This document shows, in pieces, positions 9,061 through 18,115 of a stretch of 64,000 nt of DNA (positions are counted from its first letter, which is position 1; each line of letters starts with the position of its first letter). The DNA comes from Paracoccus beibuensis (GTDB taxonomy: Bacteria; Pseudomonadota; Alphaproteobacteria; Rhodobacterales; Rhodobacteraceae). The translations under genes were made by a program, and so were the position numbers. The stretch is taken from positions 43,752 through 107,751 of the forward strand of contig NZ_JAOTBD010000010.1 in NCBI RefSeq assembly GCF_026162625.1. The letters run 5' to 3'. The notes under the pieces are model-generated. The model saw only the letters and a program-made list of their open reading frames with translations, was not told the DNA's origin and ran no database searches.

Positions 9061-12000
9061 TCACGTCAGCCGCTCCAGCAGGTCGATCGCCGTCAACAGC
9101 CGTTCGTCATCGTCATCAAACTCTCGGCGCAGCAGCAGCCGGTGCCTGGAGGGACTCTCCAGGTCCAGCTTTCCTGCTGCCGCTTCGAACTCGGCCAGGT
9201 CCGCCCCCTTATGAAAGTCTAGTGCGATGCCATCTGGTCCCATGGTCACCTTCTCGACCCCCAGCGTCCCTGCAAGGCTGCGCAGCACGGCGGCCTTCAA
9301 CAGCATGGTCAGCGGCGGGGGCGGCGGGCCGAAGCGGTCGGCGATCTCGGCGTCCAGCGCCTCGACCTCTTCCGGCAGGGTGGCGCGCGCGAGGCGGTGA
9401 TAGAGGTCGATCCGCGTCTCGGGTTCCGCAACGTGATCCTGCGGGATCAGGCCGGGCGCGCCGACGATCTGCGGCGCGGGGGGCGGGGTATCCTCGCCCC
9501 GCGCATGGCGGAGCGCTGCGGCAAGCATCTCCTGATAGAGACCCAGCCCCACACGCTCGACGTGGCCCGCCTGCCGGTCGCCCAGCAGGTCGCCGGCCCC
9601 GCGCCGGTCCAGGTCGGCCGCGCTGATCGCCATGCCCGCGCCCAGCCTGTCCAGGGCCTGCAGCGTACCAAGCCGCTTCAACGCGTCTTCCGACAGTTCC
9701 TCATCCTCGCGATTCAGCAGATAGCAATACGCCTGCACCGCGCCGCGTCCGACCCGCCCGCGCAACTGGTGCAGCTGCGCCAGCCCAAACAGCGCCGGGC
9801 GGATCACCAGCATCGTGTTCGCGCGCGACACGTCCAGCCCGCTTTCGATGATGGCGGTGGCCAGCAGGATGTCACCGTCGCCTTGCGCGAAGGCGACCAT
9901 GGTCGCGTCGATCTGCTTCGCCGGCAGCTCGCCATGGGCGATTCGCAGCGCGAAGTCCGGCAGCAGCTGGCGCAGGCGGTCCGCGACCGGCTCTATATCC
10001 TCGATCCGGGGAACGACGACGAAGCTCTGCCCGCCGCGGCGGCGCTCTCGTCGCAGGGCCTGGCGGAGGGTCGCGTCATCATCGCCGCCGATGAGCGTGC
10101 GGATCGGGCGGCGCCGTGCCGGCGGCGTCCGGATCACGCTGAGGTCCTGCAGACCGACCAGCGCCCCCTGAAGCGTTCGCGGGATGGGCGTCGCGGTCAT
10201 CGACAGCACATGGCAGCCGGAGCCGAGGGCGCGCAGCTTCTGCTTCTGCGCCGTGCCGAACCGCTGCTCTTCGTCGATGACCAGCAGGCCCAGGTCCGCG
10301 AAGGCGACGCCCTTGCCGACGAGGGCATGGGTGCCGACCACGATGCGGATCGAGCCGTCGGCAAGGCCTGCCTTCACCTCGGCCGCCGCTTTTCCGGTGA
10401 CCAGCCGCGACAGGTGACCGACCTGGATGCCGAAGGGGGCGAAACGCTTGCGGAATGTCTCGACATGCTGCCGCGCCAGAACCGTGGTGGGCGCGGCGAT
10501 CGCGACCTGCCGGCCTGCCAAGGCAGCGGCCGCAGCTGCGCGGAGCGCAATTTCGGTCTTGCCGAAGCCGACGTCGCCCACGACCAGCCGGTCCATCGGA
10601 TGGCCCGACGCCATGTCCCCAAGCGCCTCTCGCGTGGCCGCAAGTTGGTCAGGTGTGGCGGGGAAGGGAAAGCGGGCGACGAATCGTTCGAAGTCGCGCC
10701 CCGGCGGAACCAGCTTCGGCGCGCTGGCCTGCGATCGTTCACGCGCCAGCGCAACAAGCTGTTCCGCGAGCTGGTCCAGAGCCTTGCGGGTCGCGTCGCG
10801 CCGCTTGCGCCAGGCCGTGCCCCGGAGCCGGTCCAGCGTGACGCCCGCATCGGCCGAGCCATAGCGCCAGATCCCGCCCGCCTCGTGCGCGGGGACCAGC
10901 AGGCGTTCGTCATTGGCAAAGACCAGCCGGATCGCCTCGTCGCCGTCCAGCGACTCGATCCCGTCCAGCCGCGCAAGCCCGTGATCCTCGTGCACAACGA
11001 CATCGCCGATCTGTATCCCGGTGGCCTGGACCTGCCAGGGGGACTGGAACACCGACAGGTCGTCGGGCTGCTGGGCGCGGCTGCCCAGAAGATCGGCGGC
11101 GGTGACGACCGCAAGATCGCCGGTGACGAAGCCGCGTCCCAGGTCGGCGACCAGGAGGGCGCTGCCGCTTTCCCTCGCCTCCGACCAACTGGCGAGGGGC
11201 GCCGGCTCTGCCCCGCCGGCCTGGCGCAGCATCCGCTGCAGCCGCTTTCCTTCGGCAGGTGAATGCGCCGTGAAGAGCAGGCGCCGTTTGGCCCCGGCCT
11301 GATCGTCCAGAAAGCGCGAAAGGCGGTTTCGGGGCCGGCGTTCCGCGGCAAAGGCGGGCACGGGCTGCCCCTCCGGTTCGGGCAGCAGCGTTGCGCCATC
11401 CACCAGCGCCGCCCACGCGTCGCGGTCCAGATAAAGCGCGTCGGCCGCCAGTGGTTCGGCGCCCCCTTCGGCGGCGTCGGCCTGCGCCTCGGCGATGCGG
11501 TCCAGCAGGACGCGACCCGCAGCGGGGACCGAGGGCGCCATGGACAGATGCGCGCCGGGCAGGTGGTCCGCGACCGTCGTCAGGCGGGGGTAGTGGCGGG
11601 GCAGGCGATGTTCGGCCCCTCGGTCGCGGGTCTCGACATCGGGGGGAAGTTCGGTCACCGGGAACAGGTCAAGGACCTCGACCTCGCTCAACGAGCGTTG
11701 CGTGACGGGATCGAAGCGGCGGATCGCCGTGACGCCCTGGTCCGACAGCTCGATCCGGCAGGGCAGCCTGTCGCCGCCGGGAAAGATCTCGACGGTGGTG
11801 CCGTGGAAGGCGACCTCTCCGGGTTCGTCGATGCGCTCGTCCTCCTCGTATCCCGCGCCACTGCAGAAGTCCCGAAGCGCGGGCAGGTCGAGGGGCTGCC
11901 CGGCGCGGATGGGGAAGCTGCGGATGGCGGATTCGGGGGGCAGGCGTTGCAGCAGGCTCTGCACCGTCATGACGGCGACGGTGCCCGGTGCGGCATCCTT

Positions 12001-12243
12001 CATGCGGTGCAGGACGGCCATGCGCCGCCCCATCGCGGCCGGCGTGGGCGAGGCGCTGTCGAAGGGCAGGCAGTCCCAGGGCGGCAGGCACAGCACCTGC
12101 CGGTCGGGCAGAACGGCGGCCAGAAAACGCGCAAGCTCCTCGGCGCGCCGCTCTCCGTCGGTGACGTGCAGGGTGGGCGTGTCGGGATTAAGCCGGTCAA
12201 GCAGGCCAACGGCCTCGGCGGCGATCGGGTCGTGGTCGTCCAT
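9061..12243 (-). CDS. mfd: Transcription-repair coupling factor family translocase (Mfd-like)
   Basis: SF2 double-stranded DNA translocase that removes RNA polymerase stalled at DNA lesions and recruits UvrA. The ATG at 12243 has AGAGG five bases upstream; the TTG farther out (12300) is less likely. The 1060-residue product has a UvrB-like N-terminal module (PPWDCLPFD), a shortened RNA polymerase-interaction domain with VVHEDHGLARLDG, the helicase core with Walker A GDVGFGKTE (K562) and DEEQ (657-660) and TATPIPRTL, then motif V/VI (GLAQLHQLRGRVGR) and the TRCF C-terminal domain. It is about 90 residues shorter than usual Mfd, its DEEQ replaces the common DEEH, and its sequence is divergent, so a second, specialised Mfd paralogue is possible. 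Confidence 0.85.
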   Translation of the reverse strand: MDDHDPIAAEAVGLLDRLNPDTPTLHVTDGERRAEELARFLAAVLPDRQVLCLPPWDCLPFDSASPTPAAMGRRMAVLHRMKDAAPGTVAVMTVQSLLQRLPPESAIRSFPIRAGQPLDLPALRDFCSGAGYEEDERIDEPGEVAFHGTTVEIFPGGDRLPCRIELSDQGVTAIRRFDPVTQRSLSEVEVLDLFPVTELPPDVETRDRGAEHRLPRHYPRLTTVADHLPGAHLSMAPSVPAAGRVLLDRIAEAQADAAEGGAEPLAADALYLDRDAWAALVDGATLLPEPEGQPVPAFAAERRPRNRLSRFLDDQAGAKRRLLFTAHSPAEGKRLQRMLRQAGGAEPAPLASWSEARESGSALLVADLGRGFVTGDLAVVTAADLLGSRAQQPDDLSVFQSPWQVQATGIQIGDVVVHEDHGLARLDGIESLDGDEAIRLVFANDERLLVPAHEAGGIWRYGSADAGVTLDRLRGTAWRKRRDATRKALDQLAEQLVALARERSQASAPKLVPPGRDFERFVARFPFPATPDQLAATREALGDMASGHPMDRLVVGDVGFGKTEIALRAAAAAALAGRQVAIAAPTTVLARQHVETFRKRFAPFGIQVGHLSRLVTGKAAAEVKAGLADGSIRIVVGTHALVGKGVAFADLGLLVIDEEQRFGTAQKQKLRALGSGCHVLSMTATPIPRTLQGALVGLQDLSVIRTPPARRRPIRTLIGGDDDATLRQALRRERRRGGQSFVVVPRIEDIEPVADRLRQLLPDFALRIAHGELPAKQIDATMVAFAQGDGDILLATAIIESGLDVSRANTMLVIRPALFGLAQLHQLRGRVGRGAVQAYCYLLNREDEELSEDALKRLGTLQALDRLGAGMAISAADLDRRGAGDLLGDRQAGHVERVGLGLYQEMLAAALRHARGEDTPPPAPQIVGAPGLIPQDHVAEPETRIDLYHRLARATLPEEVEALDAEIADRFGPPPPPLTMLLKAAVLRSLAGTLGVEKVTMGPDGIALDFHKGADLAEFEAAAGKLDLESPSRHRLLLRREFDDDDERLLTAIDLLERLT

Positions 12244-12348
12244 GGATACCTCTGGTCCGGGGCAGGCCAGGGCATCTGCCGACTGGGGCCTTTCGCCCAA
12301 AATTCCCCGGCCGCCGCTTTTGTTCCAGCGGCCCCGCCCGCAGGGGCG

Positions 12349-13356
12349 TCAGTCCGCAAGGACGCGCGGCGGCACCGTCAGGACGGCATGAACGGGCGTG
12401 CCGGGGGCGGGCAGGGGACCCGGCGGCCGTCGCGCCAGCAGCAGGGCGTGCCCTGCCCGCAGGTGCAGCAGGTCGCCCCGCACGTCCTCCAGCATGGCGG
12501 GCAGGACCGTGGCCCCCAGCAGCCCTTGCGGCGATGTCGTAGCGATCAGCACCGTGTCCGCGCCGATCCGCAGGCGCATTGTCCGCGGCAGTGACGCGGC
12601 CGGCAGCGACAGCGGCCCCGCAGGCGTGTCCAGCAGCGCAACGCCGCCGCAACAGTCGCGGAGCGTCGCGGCAAGGGTGACGCCCGGCGCGGCGTGGTCC
12701 AGAACCTCGGACGGGGTGCCCTGCGCGGTAACGCGGCCCCGGTCCAGCCGCACGACCGTGGTGGCCAGCCGCGCGATCTCCTCGGCCGAGTGGCTGACAT
12801 AGAGGATGGGGATGCGCGTCTGGTCGCGCAGCCGCTCGAACCAGGGTAGGATCTCGGACTTGCGGGCCTGGTCCAGCGCGGCCAGAGGCTCGTCCAACAG
12901 CAGCAGGCGCGGGCGGGCCAGCAGCGCCCTGCCAAGCGCCACGCGCTGCGCCTCGCCCCCCGACAGAGCGGCCGGTCGACGGTTCAGCAGGGCGCCGAGG
13001 CCCAGAAGGTCAGCGACCTCGGCCAGCTCAGGTCCGCCGCCCCTCGCGAACCACCGGCCATAGAGCAGGTTCTGCCGCACGTTCAGATGCGGGAACAGCC
13101 GCGCGTCCTGAAAGACATAGCCCGCCCGCCGGCGGTGGGGCGGCAGGTCGATGCCCGCCCGGCGGTCCAGAAGCACGGTGCTCCCGACCTCGATCCGCCC
13201 GGCATCCGGGGTCAGCAGCCCCGCCACGGCGTTCACCACCGTGGTCTTGCCCGCCCCCGACGGGCCAAAGAGCGCCGTCACCCCCGGCGGCGCCTGGAAC
13301 GCGGCATTCAGGCGGAACACGCCCAAGCTGTGGGCAAGACTGACCGACAGGCTCAT
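12349..13356 (-). CDS. modC: Molybdate ABC transporter ATP-binding protein
   Basis: ATPase of the high-affinity molybdate importer. The 335-residue product has Walker A GPSGAGKTT (31-39), the ABC signature LSGGEAQRVALGRAL, Walker B LLLLDEPLAALD and the H-loop in YVSHSAEEI. The extra C-terminal about 110 residues form the molybdate-binding MOBE regulatory domain typical of ModC. The ATG overlaps the modB stop (ATGA). The end is about 105 bases from the mfd start on the same strand. Confidence 0.93.
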   Translation of the reverse strand: MSLSVSLAHSLGVFRLNAAFQAPPGVTALFGPSGAGKTTVVNAVAGLLTPDAGRIEVGSTVLLDRRAGIDLPPHRRRAGYVFQDARLFPHLNVRQNLLYGRWFARGGGPELAEVADLLGLGALLNRRPAALSGGEAQRVALGRALLARPRLLLLDEPLAALDQARKSEILPWFERLRDQTRIPILYVSHSAEEIARLATTVVRLDRGRVTAQGTPSEVLDHAAPGVTLAATLRDCCGGVALLDTPAGPLSLPAASLPRTMRLRIGADTVLIATTSPQGLLGATVLPAMLEDVRGDLLHLRAGHALLLARRPPGPLPAPGTPVHAVLTVPPRVLAD

Positions 13357-14048
13357 GCGCCGACCCGGCGGGCGGCGGCGCGGGCCAGCCATTCCGACAG
13401 CAGCAGCGCCGCAATCGACACGCCGATGGCGACCAGTACCAGCCGCCCGGCCTGCGCCTCGGCCCCCGGGATCTGCAACTGGGTGTAGATGGCCGAGGGC
13501 AGGGTCTGGGTCTGGCCGGGGATGTTCGACACGAAGGTGATCGTGGCCCCGAATTCGCCCATCGCCTTGGCAAAGGCCAGGACCGACCCGGCCAGCACGC
13601 CCGGCAGGATCAGCGGCAGCGTCACCGTCGCGAAGACCCAGGGACGGGACGCGCCAAGCGTTGCCGCCGCCTGTTCAAGACGCGGGTCCACGGCCTCGAT
13701 CGACAGGCGGATGGCGCGGACCATCAGCGGAAAGGCCATGACGGCGGCGGCCAGCGCCGCGCCGGTCCAGCGAAAGGCGAAGACGATCCCCAGCGGCTCC
13801 AGCCATTGCCCGATCAGCCCGCGCCGCCCGAAGGCCAAAAGCAGCAGGTATCCGGTCACGACCGGCGGCAGGATCAGCGGCAGGTGGACCACCACGTTCA
13901 GCGCCTGCCGCCCCGGAAAGCGCCAGCGCGCCAGCGCATGCGCGGTCAGGATGCCAAGCGGCAGGCTGCAGAGGACCGCCCAGAACGACACCCGAAGGCT
14001 GAGCGCCACGGCCTGCCATTCGTCGGCGGACAGCCAGTCAGCGGGCAA
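13353..14048 (-). CDS. modB: Molybdate ABC transporter permease
   Basis: Inner-membrane channel subunit of the molybdate importer with about five to six transmembrane helices and the EAA loop (EQAAATLGASRPWVF). There is no ATG near the expected N-terminus. The TTG at 14048 gives a product of 231 residues that begins at [11 protein letters not shown], matching the family length and first residues; an ATG at 14102 would overlap modA by 65 bases and add an unrelated extension. It is translated between modA (overlap 11 bases) and modC (ATGA overlap). Confidence 0.9.
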   Translation of the reverse strand: MPADWLSADEWQAVALSLRVSFWAVLCSLPLGILTAHALARWRFPGRQALNVVVHLPLILPPVVTGYLLLLAFGRRGLIGQWLEPLGIVFAFRWTGAALAAAVMAFPLMVRAIRLSIEAVDPRLEQAAATLGASRPWVFATVTLPLILPGVLAGSVLAFAKAMGEFGATITFVSNIPGQTQTLPSAIYTQLQIPGAEAQAGRLVLVAIGVSIAALLLSEWLARAAARRVGA

Positions 14049-14793
14049 GGGCGAAGCCCTGGTCGCGGAAGACCTGCTGCGCGGCAGGGTCCGACAGCGC
14101 ATCGAGGAAGGCGCGGTCGGCGGGATCGGCCGCGCCGGTCAGCAGCGCCACGGGGTAGGTGATCGGCGGGTGGCTGGCCGACGGGAAGCGGCCAACGACC
14201 GTCACCCCGGGATCAGCCGCCGCGTCGGTCGCATAGACTATGCCAAGCGGCGCCTCATCCGTCGCCACCAGCGCCAGCGCCGCGCGCACGTTGTCGGCCT
14301 GCGCCACGCGGTCGGCGACGCTGTCCCATAGCCCCAGGCTGGTCAGCGCCGCCTTGCCATATTGCCCCGCCGGCACTGAATCGACCAGCGCCATCGCCAG
14401 GCGCCCGTCGCCCAGCAGCTGCCGCAGGTCCAGCCCCGGGCCCACCTCGACCGTCTGGCGGTCGGGGTTGCCCGAGACCAGCACCAGGTCGTTGCCCAAA
14501 AGGTCGGCGCGGGTGCCCGGCACGACCAGCCCCTCGGCCTCGACCACGTCCATCCACTGGGGCGAGGCCGACAGGAACACGTCGGCCGGCGCCCCTTCGG
14601 AAATCTGCCGCGCCAAGAGGTTCGACCCCGCAAAGACCAGCGTCACGTCGTGCCCCGTCCGGCTCTCGAAGTCTGCGGCGATCCGGTCCAGCGCCGTCTT
14701 CATCGAGGCGGCCGCGAAGACCGTGACCTCTTCGGCCAGCACCGGGCCGGCCAAGGTCAGCGTCGCGGCGGTGCAAAGGGCGGCAAGCTTCAT
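14038..14793 (-). CDS. modA: Molybdate-binding periplasmic protein
   Basis: Captures molybdate/tungstate in the periplasm for ModBC. The 251-residue precursor has a Sec signal peptide ending near GPVLA-EEV (residue 20/21), followed by the ModA hallmark [12 protein letters not shown], the oxyanion-binding [11 protein letters not shown], and the late YATDAA segment. It is the first gene of modABC, which would supply molybdenum for the formate dehydrogenase and other molybdoenzymes. Confidence 0.93.
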   Translation of the reverse strand: MKLAALCTAATLTLAGPVLAEEVTVFAAASMKTALDRIAADFESRTGHDVTLVFAGSNLLARQISEGAPADVFLSASPQWMDVVEAEGLVVPGTRADLLGNDLVLVSGNPDRQTVEVGPGLDLRQLLGDGRLAMALVDSVPAGQYGKAALTSLGLWDSVADRVAQADNVRAALALVATDEAPLGIVYATDAAADPGVTVVGRFPSASHPPITYPVALLTGAADPADRAFLDALSDPAAQQVFRDQGFALAR

Positions 14794-14809
14794 CGGCGCG
14801 GCTCCGTTT

Positions 14810-14833
14810 CGTTATGTCCGGGCGGAAACATCG
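14810..14833 (-). promoter_or_regulatory. Possible degenerate ModE (Mo-box) site upstream of modA
   Basis: On the plus strand CGTTATGT (14810-14817) and AAACATCG (14826-14833) form a partial dyad with 8 bases between arms; 5 of 8 positions are complementary. The arm resembles one half of the ModE recognition sequence and lies 17-40 bases upstream of the modA start. No modE gene is in the window. Confidence 0.25.
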
Positions 14834-14898
14834 TCTCGAAAGACGCCGCGGGCAAGTCCTTTCTGGCGCCCATGTTGACGAATTGGCCGCTTTGGAGG

Positions 14899-14926
14899 TT
14901 GACTCTGGTGTGGGTGCGTATAGAAG
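14899..14926 (+). promoter_or_regulatory. Candidate promoter of rpmG
   Basis: TTGACT and TAGAAG are separated by 16 bases, 66 bases before the rpmG start. Both hexamers are close to the vegetative consensus. Confidence 0.4.
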
Positions 14927-14991
14927 GCGGCACTCATACGAATTCCACGGGGTTTGCGGCGCGCGATTGCCCCGAAGCAGGAGCGATTACC

Positions 14992-15159
14992 ATGGCGAAG
15001 CCGACCACCATCAAGATCCGGCTGAACTCGACCGCCGGCACCGGCCACTTCTACGTGACCAAGAAGAACGCCCGCACGATGACGGAAAAGATGACCGTGA
15101 AGAAATACGACCCTGTCGTCCGTCAGCATGTCGACTACAAGGAAGGCAAGATCAAGTAA
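14992..15159 (+). CDS. rpmG: 50S ribosomal protein L33
   Basis: A 55-residue basic protein of the large ribosomal subunit. The sequence begins [18 protein letters not shown] and contains [14 protein letters not shown] and a [10 protein letters not shown] segment, all diagnostic for proteobacterial L33. It has no Cys pairs, so it is the zinc-free (C-) form. A GCAGGAGCG ribosome site precedes the ATG. It is a single-gene transcription unit with its own promoter-like sequence and a clear terminator. Confidence 0.97.
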   Translation: MAKPTTIKIRLNSTAGTGHFYVTKKNARTMTEKMTVKKYDPVVRQHVDYKEGKIK

Positions 15160-15184
15160 GGTCTGCCCCAGCTTGTGCCTGCGA

Positions 15185-15221
15185 GGCCGCGTCCCGCCGA
15201 GGACGCGGCCTTTCGGTTTTT
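15185..15221 (+). terminator. Intrinsic terminator of rpmG
   Basis: A perfect 10-bp GC-rich stem (15185-15194 with 15201-15210), loop CGCCGA, then TTTCGGTTTTT. Confidence 0.9.
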
Positions 15222-15282
15222 CGGGGAACGAATCCGGCCCGAACGCGTTGCCAAGGCTGCGCCTTGACCACGGACAGTTCCC

Positions 15283-16116
15283 ATGACGATTTCCTCCCCT
15301 GTTGCCGCCTTGCCCCTGTGCCCGGTCAAGGCACTTCTGGCGCGCCCCGGCGGCGCTCTGGCCCTGCTGACGGGGTCCAGCGGCGGCTTTCCCCGGCGTC
15401 CCGGGGCGATGATGGCGCTCTGGCCTGATGGCGGGCGCGTCGGGCGGCTTGGTGCCGGCTGCATCGACGCCGACATCGCAACGCATCTGGATCGTCCCGG
15501 TCCGGTGACCCGGCTGGTTTATGGCCAGGGTGGGCCGGTGGACCTGCCGCTGCCCTGCGGCGGGCAGGTGCAGATCGCGCTGATCCACAGGCCGGACCCC
15601 GATTGGCTGGGCGCGATCTGGGACGACCGCATCCGTCGCCGCACGGGGGAATGGTGCCTCGATTTGCAGACGGGGACACTCTGCCGCGACAGTGCGGGGG
15701 GGCCGGGCAACTTCCACCTGCGCCTTCCGCCTCCGCCCGCGTTCCAGATCCATGGCGAGGGCGACGAGGCGCAGGCGCTGACCGCGCTGGTGGCGGCGCT
15801 GGACCTGCCCTCCATCGGGGCCGAGGCGCAACCGGATGCCTTCAGCGCAGTGGTGACGCTGTTCCACGACCACGACCGGGAACTGCCCGCCTTGAAGCGC
15901 GCGCTGTCGTCCGAAGCCTTCTATATCGGAGCGCTGGGGTCCACACGGGCGCAGGCGGCGCGGCTGGCTTCTCTGACGGATGCCGGCATCCCACCCGAGG
16001 CGCTGTCGCGGCTTCGCGGTCCGATCGGCGTCACCGCACCCGCCCGCGACCCGCGCCTGATCGCGGCCTCGGCCCTGACCGAGATCCTGGCCGCCTACGA
16101 GGCCGTCACCGGATGA
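15283..16116 (+). CDS. XdhC/CoxI-family molybdenum cofactor insertion protein
   Basis: XdhC-like proteins bind sulfurated molybdenum cofactor and deliver it to xanthine-dehydrogenase-type enzymes. The 277-residue product has the N-terminal XdhC_CoxI region with SSGGFPRRPGAMM and GRLGAGCIDADI, and the C-terminal Rossmann domain with FYIGALGSTRAQAARL and LRGPIGVTAPARDP, both typical. No xanthine dehydrogenase structural gene is in the window. The stop overlaps the start of the cytidylyltransferase-like gene (ATGA), which supports a joint role in making and handing over the cofactor. Confidence 0.85.
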   Translation: MTISSPVAALPLCPVKALLARPGGALALLTGSSGGFPRRPGAMMALWPDGGRVGRLGAGCIDADIATHLDRPGPVTRLVYGQGGPVDLPLPCGGQVQIALIHRPDPDWLGAIWDDRIRRRTGEWCLDLQTGTLCRDSAGGPGNFHLRLPPPPAFQIHGEGDEAQALTALVAALDLPSIGAEAQPDAFSAVVTLFHDHDRELPALKRALSSEAFYIGALGSTRAQAARLASLTDAGIPPEALSRLRGPIGVTAPARDPRLIAASALTEILAAYEAVTG

Positions 16117-16649
16117 TCCGCACCGGCCTGCTGCTGGCGGCGGGCGCATCGCGGCGTTTCGGGCCTGCCGACAAGCTGCTGGCCCTGGTGTACGGGCGGC
16201 CGCTGGTGCAGCATGCCGCCGATGCCATGCGCCGCGCACCGCTTGATCACCGCATCGCCGTCATCGCCAACCCGGCGCTGCGGCCGCTGCTGACCGGGTT
16301 CCGGATCGTCGAGATCATCAGCAAGGAGCAGTCCGACAGCCTGCGCGCGGGCCTGGCCGAGGCAGGCCAGCCCGACCGGCTAGTTATCGCGCTTGGCGAC
16401 ATGCCTGATGTCACGCCGGATCTGCTGGCGCAGGTTCTGGATCGTACGACCCACGAGAGCCCCGCCGCCAGCCACGACGGGCAGCGGCCGATGCCGCCGG
16501 CCTGTTTTCCCCGCGCCTGGTTGCCCCGGTTGGCGACCTCATGTGGTGACCGGGGTGCCGCAGGGCTGCTGCGCGACCTGCCGGAACGTCGGCTCGTTCA
16601 TGCCCCGGCGCTGCTTCGGGACGTCGATCTGCCGAACCAGATCGTCTGA
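16113..16649 (+). CDS. Molybdenum cofactor cytidylyltransferase-like NTP transferase (MocA family)
   Basis: A 178-residue protein with the nucleotidyltransferase motif LLAAGASRRFG, followed by DKLL (the usual Lys of the family), SDSLRAGL, the metal-binding ALGDMP and a late GDRGAAGLL segment. This is the MobA-like fold found in MocA, which attaches CMP to molybdopterin for the xanthine oxidase family. Overlap with the XdhC-like gene makes this assignment likely. A MobA (GMP-adding) role cannot be excluded from sequence alone. Confidence 0.82.
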   Translation: MIRTGLLLAAGASRRFGPADKLLALVYGRPLVQHAADAMRRAPLDHRIAVIANPALRPLLTGFRIVEIISKEQSDSLRAGLAEAGQPDRLVIALGDMPDVTPDLLAQVLDRTTHESPAASHDGQRPMPPACFPRAWLPRLATSCGDRGAAGLLRDLPERRLVHAPALLRDVDLPNQIV

Positions 16650-16677
16650 CGTCGTCGGAGCGATCACCAGAAGCCGG

Positions 16678-16723
16678 GCGACGGCGGGGGGTGCGGGGGG
16701 ACGCCCAGTCCCCCCGCCGTCGC
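16678..16723. terminator. Strong bidirectional hairpin between convergent genes
   Basis: A perfect 14-bp stem (16678-16691 with 16710-16723), extremely GC-rich, with an 18-base loop. It lies between the MocA-like gene and the convergent aminotransferase gene, so it can stop transcription from both sides, although neither side has a long T tract. Confidence 0.65.
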
Positions 16724-16733
16724 GGGACGCAAA

Positions 16734-18104
16734 TCAGCCCAGCACCTCGGCAATCGACTCGGCCGTGACCTCGACGATACGGTCGGCTTCGTCGCGCGTC
16801 AGGCACAGCGGCGGGGCGAAGCCCAGGATATCGCCCTGCGGCATGGCCCGGGCGATGACGCCGCGCTTCAGCATTGCCGCCACGACCTTTGCGCCCTTGC
16901 CCTCGGACGCGGCAAAGAAGCGCCGTGCATCGCGATCCGCGACCAGTTCCACCGCACAGAGCATTCCTTCTCCGCGCACTTCGCCCACATGGGCGTGGTC
17001 GCCCACCGCCGCCTGCATCCGGTCATTCAGATAGGCGCCGACGGTGCCCGCGTTCTCGACCAGGCCCATGCTGTCGATCAGCTTGAGGTTGGCGATCCCC
17101 GCCGCCGCGCCGATCGGATGGGCCGAATAGGTCCAGCCGTGGCCCAGGACGCCGTTCTCGTCCGTGCCACGCTCCAGCACGTCCCACATCTTCTGACCGA
17201 CGATCGACGCCGACAGCGGCGCATAGGCGCTGGTCAGGCCCTTCGCGCTGGTGATCAGGTCCGGCTTCATGCCGTAATGGTCAGAGCCGAACATCGTTCC
17301 AAGCCGCCCAAAGCCGGTCACGACCTCGTCGGCGATCAGCAGGATGTCATGCGCCTCCAGCACCGCCTGGATGGCCTTCCAGTAACCGGCCGGGGGCGGG
17401 ACGATGCCGCCCGTGCCCAGCACCGGCTCTCCGATGAAGGCGGCGATGGTGTCGGCGCCCTCGGCCTCGATCAGCGCCTCCAGCTTCTCGACGCAATAGC
17501 CGACGAAATCGCCCTCGGACATCGAGGCGTCGGGACGGCGGAAGTAATAGGGCGCCTCGGTGTGGATCACCTGGTCCAGCGGCAGGTCGAACTTCTTGTG
17601 GAACAGCTCTAGCCCGGTCAGCGACCCGGTCATCAAGCCAGATCCGTGATATCCCCGCCAGCGGCTGATGATCTTCTTCTTCTTCGGACGGCCCAGGATG
17701 TTGTTGTAATACCAGACCAGCTTGATGTTCGTCTCGTTCGCGTCCGAGCCGCCGAGGCCGAAATAGACCCGCGCCATGCCCTCGGGCGCGCGGTCCATGA
17801 CCATTTTGGCCAAGGTGATCGACGCCTCGGACCCGTGGCCCGCATAGGCGTGGTAATAGGACAGTTCGCGCGCCTGCGTGGCGATGGCTTCCGCGATCTC
17901 CTGCCGACCATAGCCGACGTTCACGCAGTAAAGTCCCGCAAAGCCGTCCAGCAGGCGATTGCCGTCGCGGTCCTGAATGTAGACTCCTTCACCCCCGGTG
18001 ACGATGCGCTGCGGCGCCTCGCCCCGCGCAAATTGCGCCAGATGGGTCGAGGGGTGCATGAAGCTTTCGCGGTCCCATTTCGCCAGTTCGTCATTCGTCA
18101 GCAT
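16734..18104 (-). CDS. atf: Class III aminotransferase of ectoine catabolism (diaminobutyrate transaminase)
   Basis: PLP enzyme expected to convert L-2,4-diaminobutyrate to L-aspartate 4-semialdehyde (called Atf in Ruegeria, DoeD in Halomonas). The 456-residue product shows the class III layout: GLYCVNVGYG near the N-terminus, YHGSGLMTGSLTG, the cofactor-contact ADEVVTGFGRLG, the Schiff-base lysine K288 in TSAKGLTS, and a C-terminal Arg region. The ATG at 18104 has AGGAGA at 7 bases; the in-frame ATG at 18134 overlaps the previous gene. It lies 11 bases after the dehydrogenase gene and ends the leftward ectoine operon. Confidence 0.88.
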   Translation of the reverse strand: MLTNDELAKWDRESFMHPSTHLAQFARGEAPQRIVTGGEGVYIQDRDGNRLLDGFAGLYCVNVGYGRQEIAEAIATQARELSYYHAYAGHGSEASITLAKMVMDRAPEGMARVYFGLGGSDANETNIKLVWYYNNILGRPKKKKIISRWRGYHGSGLMTGSLTGLELFHKKFDLPLDQVIHTEAPYYFRRPDASMSEGDFVGYCVEKLEALIEAEGADTIAAFIGEPVLGTGGIVPPPAGYWKAIQAVLEAHDILLIADEVVTGFGRLGTMFGSDHYGMKPDLITSAKGLTSAYAPLSASIVGQKMWDVLERGTDENGVLGHGWTYSAHPIGAAAGIANLKLIDSMGLVENAGTVGAYLNDRMQAAVGDHAHVGEVRGEGMLCAVELVADRDARRFFAASEGKGAKVVAAMLKRGVIARAMPQGDILGFAPPLCLTRDEADRIVEVTAESIAEVLG

Positions 18105-18115
18105 CGCATCTCTCC

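Noticed and set aside
9397..11262. 621-codon plus-strand open frame opposite mfd
   Set aside because: Shadow of the Mfd coding sequence; composition is Arg/Gln/Gly-rich without recognisable domains.
14049..14102. ATG start for modB at 14102
   Set aside because: It would add 18 residues of Arg/Ser-rich sequence unlike ModB and overlap modA by 65 bases; the TTG at 14048 fits the family length.
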